Shown: positions 63,601 to 64,000 of the stretch, in pieces
Numbering within the stretch: position 1 is the first letter of the stretch
How the letters are laid out: each line of letters begins with the position of its first letter
Notes under the pieces: generated by a model
Databases searched by the model: none
What the model was told of the DNA's origin: nothing
What the model saw: the letters and a program-made list of their open reading frames with translations, nothing else
Source of the DNA: Takifugu bimaculatus
Taxonomy: Eukaryota; Chordata; Actinopteri; Tetraodontiformes; Tetraodontidae
Assembly: GCA_004026145.2 (NCBI GenBank)
Contig: CP034980.1
Location: forward strand, 12,193,649-12,257,648
Length of the DNA stretch: 64,000 nucleotides
Direction of reading: 5' to 3'
Program-made: the position numbers and the translations under genes

Positions 63601-63963
63601 GTCTATTCTTCTGCCACCTTTTGGGAACTATAAACTGGAACCTGAAATCCAGCAGAATTCCCATTATGTGTGTTCAGGAACCACAAGTGACATTTCCTCC
63701 TATTTCTGCACAAACACCAAATCAAACAACAGATAAACTGGACAAAAACACAACTGTTTTCAAAATGATTGACAGTCTGAGGTGTCAATTAGGCCATTTG
63801 AGACAGCATGTCCAGCTTTTGGAGGTAAAAGCTGAGGGTAAAGGAGGAGTCACAGATTCTACCTGGCTTTGACAGCTTCTGGAGGAAGAATTCCAGAAAC
63901 AAAGTGCTCAAGTGGAGAGATGAAGTACCCTTCATGGATATAACAGTCACTATTCTCCTCTGT
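57638..63963 (-). CDS. abhd18: Alpha/beta-hydrolase domain protein 18, 3' ten exons
   Basis: Exons in transcript order: 63863-63963, 63566-63641, 63343-63427, 63146-63173, 61427-61565, 61192-61281, 60502-60603, 59345-59580, 58972-59099, 58571-58733, 57638-57692. That is eleven segments, all in phase; the 5' end is beyond the right edge. Conserved family segments: HLAGTGDH, RRRTLMARPMIKEAGMASLL, NPYYGYRKPKDQLRSSLKNV, and the nucleophile elbow GISMGGYMASLA (GXSXG). Later come LIPCLSWSTASSVFT, SFMKGVMDECTHMANFSVPV, QAKEDAYVPRTG and NGGHISAYLFKQ. The His in NGGHISAY is a plausible catalytic-triad member. The 63174-63342 intron is of U12 AT-AC type, and without it the frame cannot be kept. Human ABHD18 has been little studied; activity here is inferred from fold. 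Confidence 0.92.
59925..59966. repeat. Short non-LTR retrotransposon 3' end-like fragment
   Basis: ACTTTATTCATCCCTGTAGG resembles the 3' terminus shared by fish Rex1/L2-like LINEs (TTTATTGATCCC-type). No RT frame is nearby. Confidence 0.35.
61980..62930. repeat. Dispersed repeat fossil in an abhd18 intron
   Basis: This is a long block with several short, unrelated open frames on both strands. Part of it (about 62,735-62,870) is shared with 48,330-48,455. It looks like an old non-coding repeat rather than a gene. I cannot name the family. Confidence 0.45.
63174..63342 (-). other. abhd18: U12-type AT-AC intron of abhd18
   Basis: Read on the minus strand the intron starts ATATCCTTT and ends TTTTAC. 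An exact TTCCTTGAC branch site (63186-63194) has its adenosine (63187) 13 nt before the end of the intron. Joining TAC T to AT GGC keeps the family sequence NPYYGYRKPK unbroken. No AG acceptor exists in the preceding 45 nt. Confidence 0.93.
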
Positions 63964-64000
63964 CTGATAAACAGAGACACAGATAGCCGTCAAAACCTAA

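Overview
This is eukaryotic, teleost fish, nuclear DNA. Genes are split into short exons with GT-AG (and two U12-type) introns, and the introns carry fish-type transposons and long CA/TG microsatellites. The conceptual proteins match vertebrate MAGT1, DCPS, IDS, IMMT/MIC60, SLBP, ENPP6, STOX2 and ABHD18. I worked out exon joins by hand from splice sites, reading phase and remembered family sequences; nothing was aligned by software. The species cannot be named.

Layout: 1-3280 is a partial second copy of the ids/immt region found again at about 24,590-30,310. It holds the end of an ids gene (+) and a 3' fragment of immt (-) that has lost an internal 2.5 kb. At 3280/3281 immt intron sequence changes abruptly to magt1 intron, as expected at the junction of a direct tandem duplication. 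Then come the last seven exons of magt1 (3525-7312, +), dcps (8726-11824, -) with a broken Myb/SANT-type gene in its first intron, and ids (12433-24730, +). Next are immt (25843-32950, -; complete, 773 codons), slbp (33887-37130, -; complete, 273 codons), enpp6 (38209-44908, -; complete, 436 codons), stox2 (5' exon near 46.7 kb, CDS 48779-54053, +) and abhd18 (57638 to beyond the right edge, -).

The ids gene is the most remarkable part. Two different endogenous retrovirus insertions interrupt it. One is a 0.93-kb deleted provirus inside coding exon 2, flanked by the 4-bp target duplication ACCA. The other is a 6.9-kb provirus in the next-to-last coding-exon gap, flanked by CGAA. An intron also holds a hAT-type MITE with a perfect 8-bp target duplication. 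Apart from the exon-2 insertion, all 13 exons join in frame to a full-length, active-site-bearing sulfatase of 557 codons. The damage therefore looks recent, or the allele is polymorphic, or another ids copy to the left does the work. The left edge of the window is the end of such a copy.

The genes do not form a pathway: MAGT1 (N-glycosylation), DCPS (cap scavenging), IDS (lysosomal glycosaminoglycan breakdown), IMMT (cristae organisation), SLBP (histone mRNA), ENPP6 (choline metabolism), STOX2 (winged-helix regulator), ABHD18 (alpha/beta hydrolase). I found no CRISPR array, operon or prokaryotic system.
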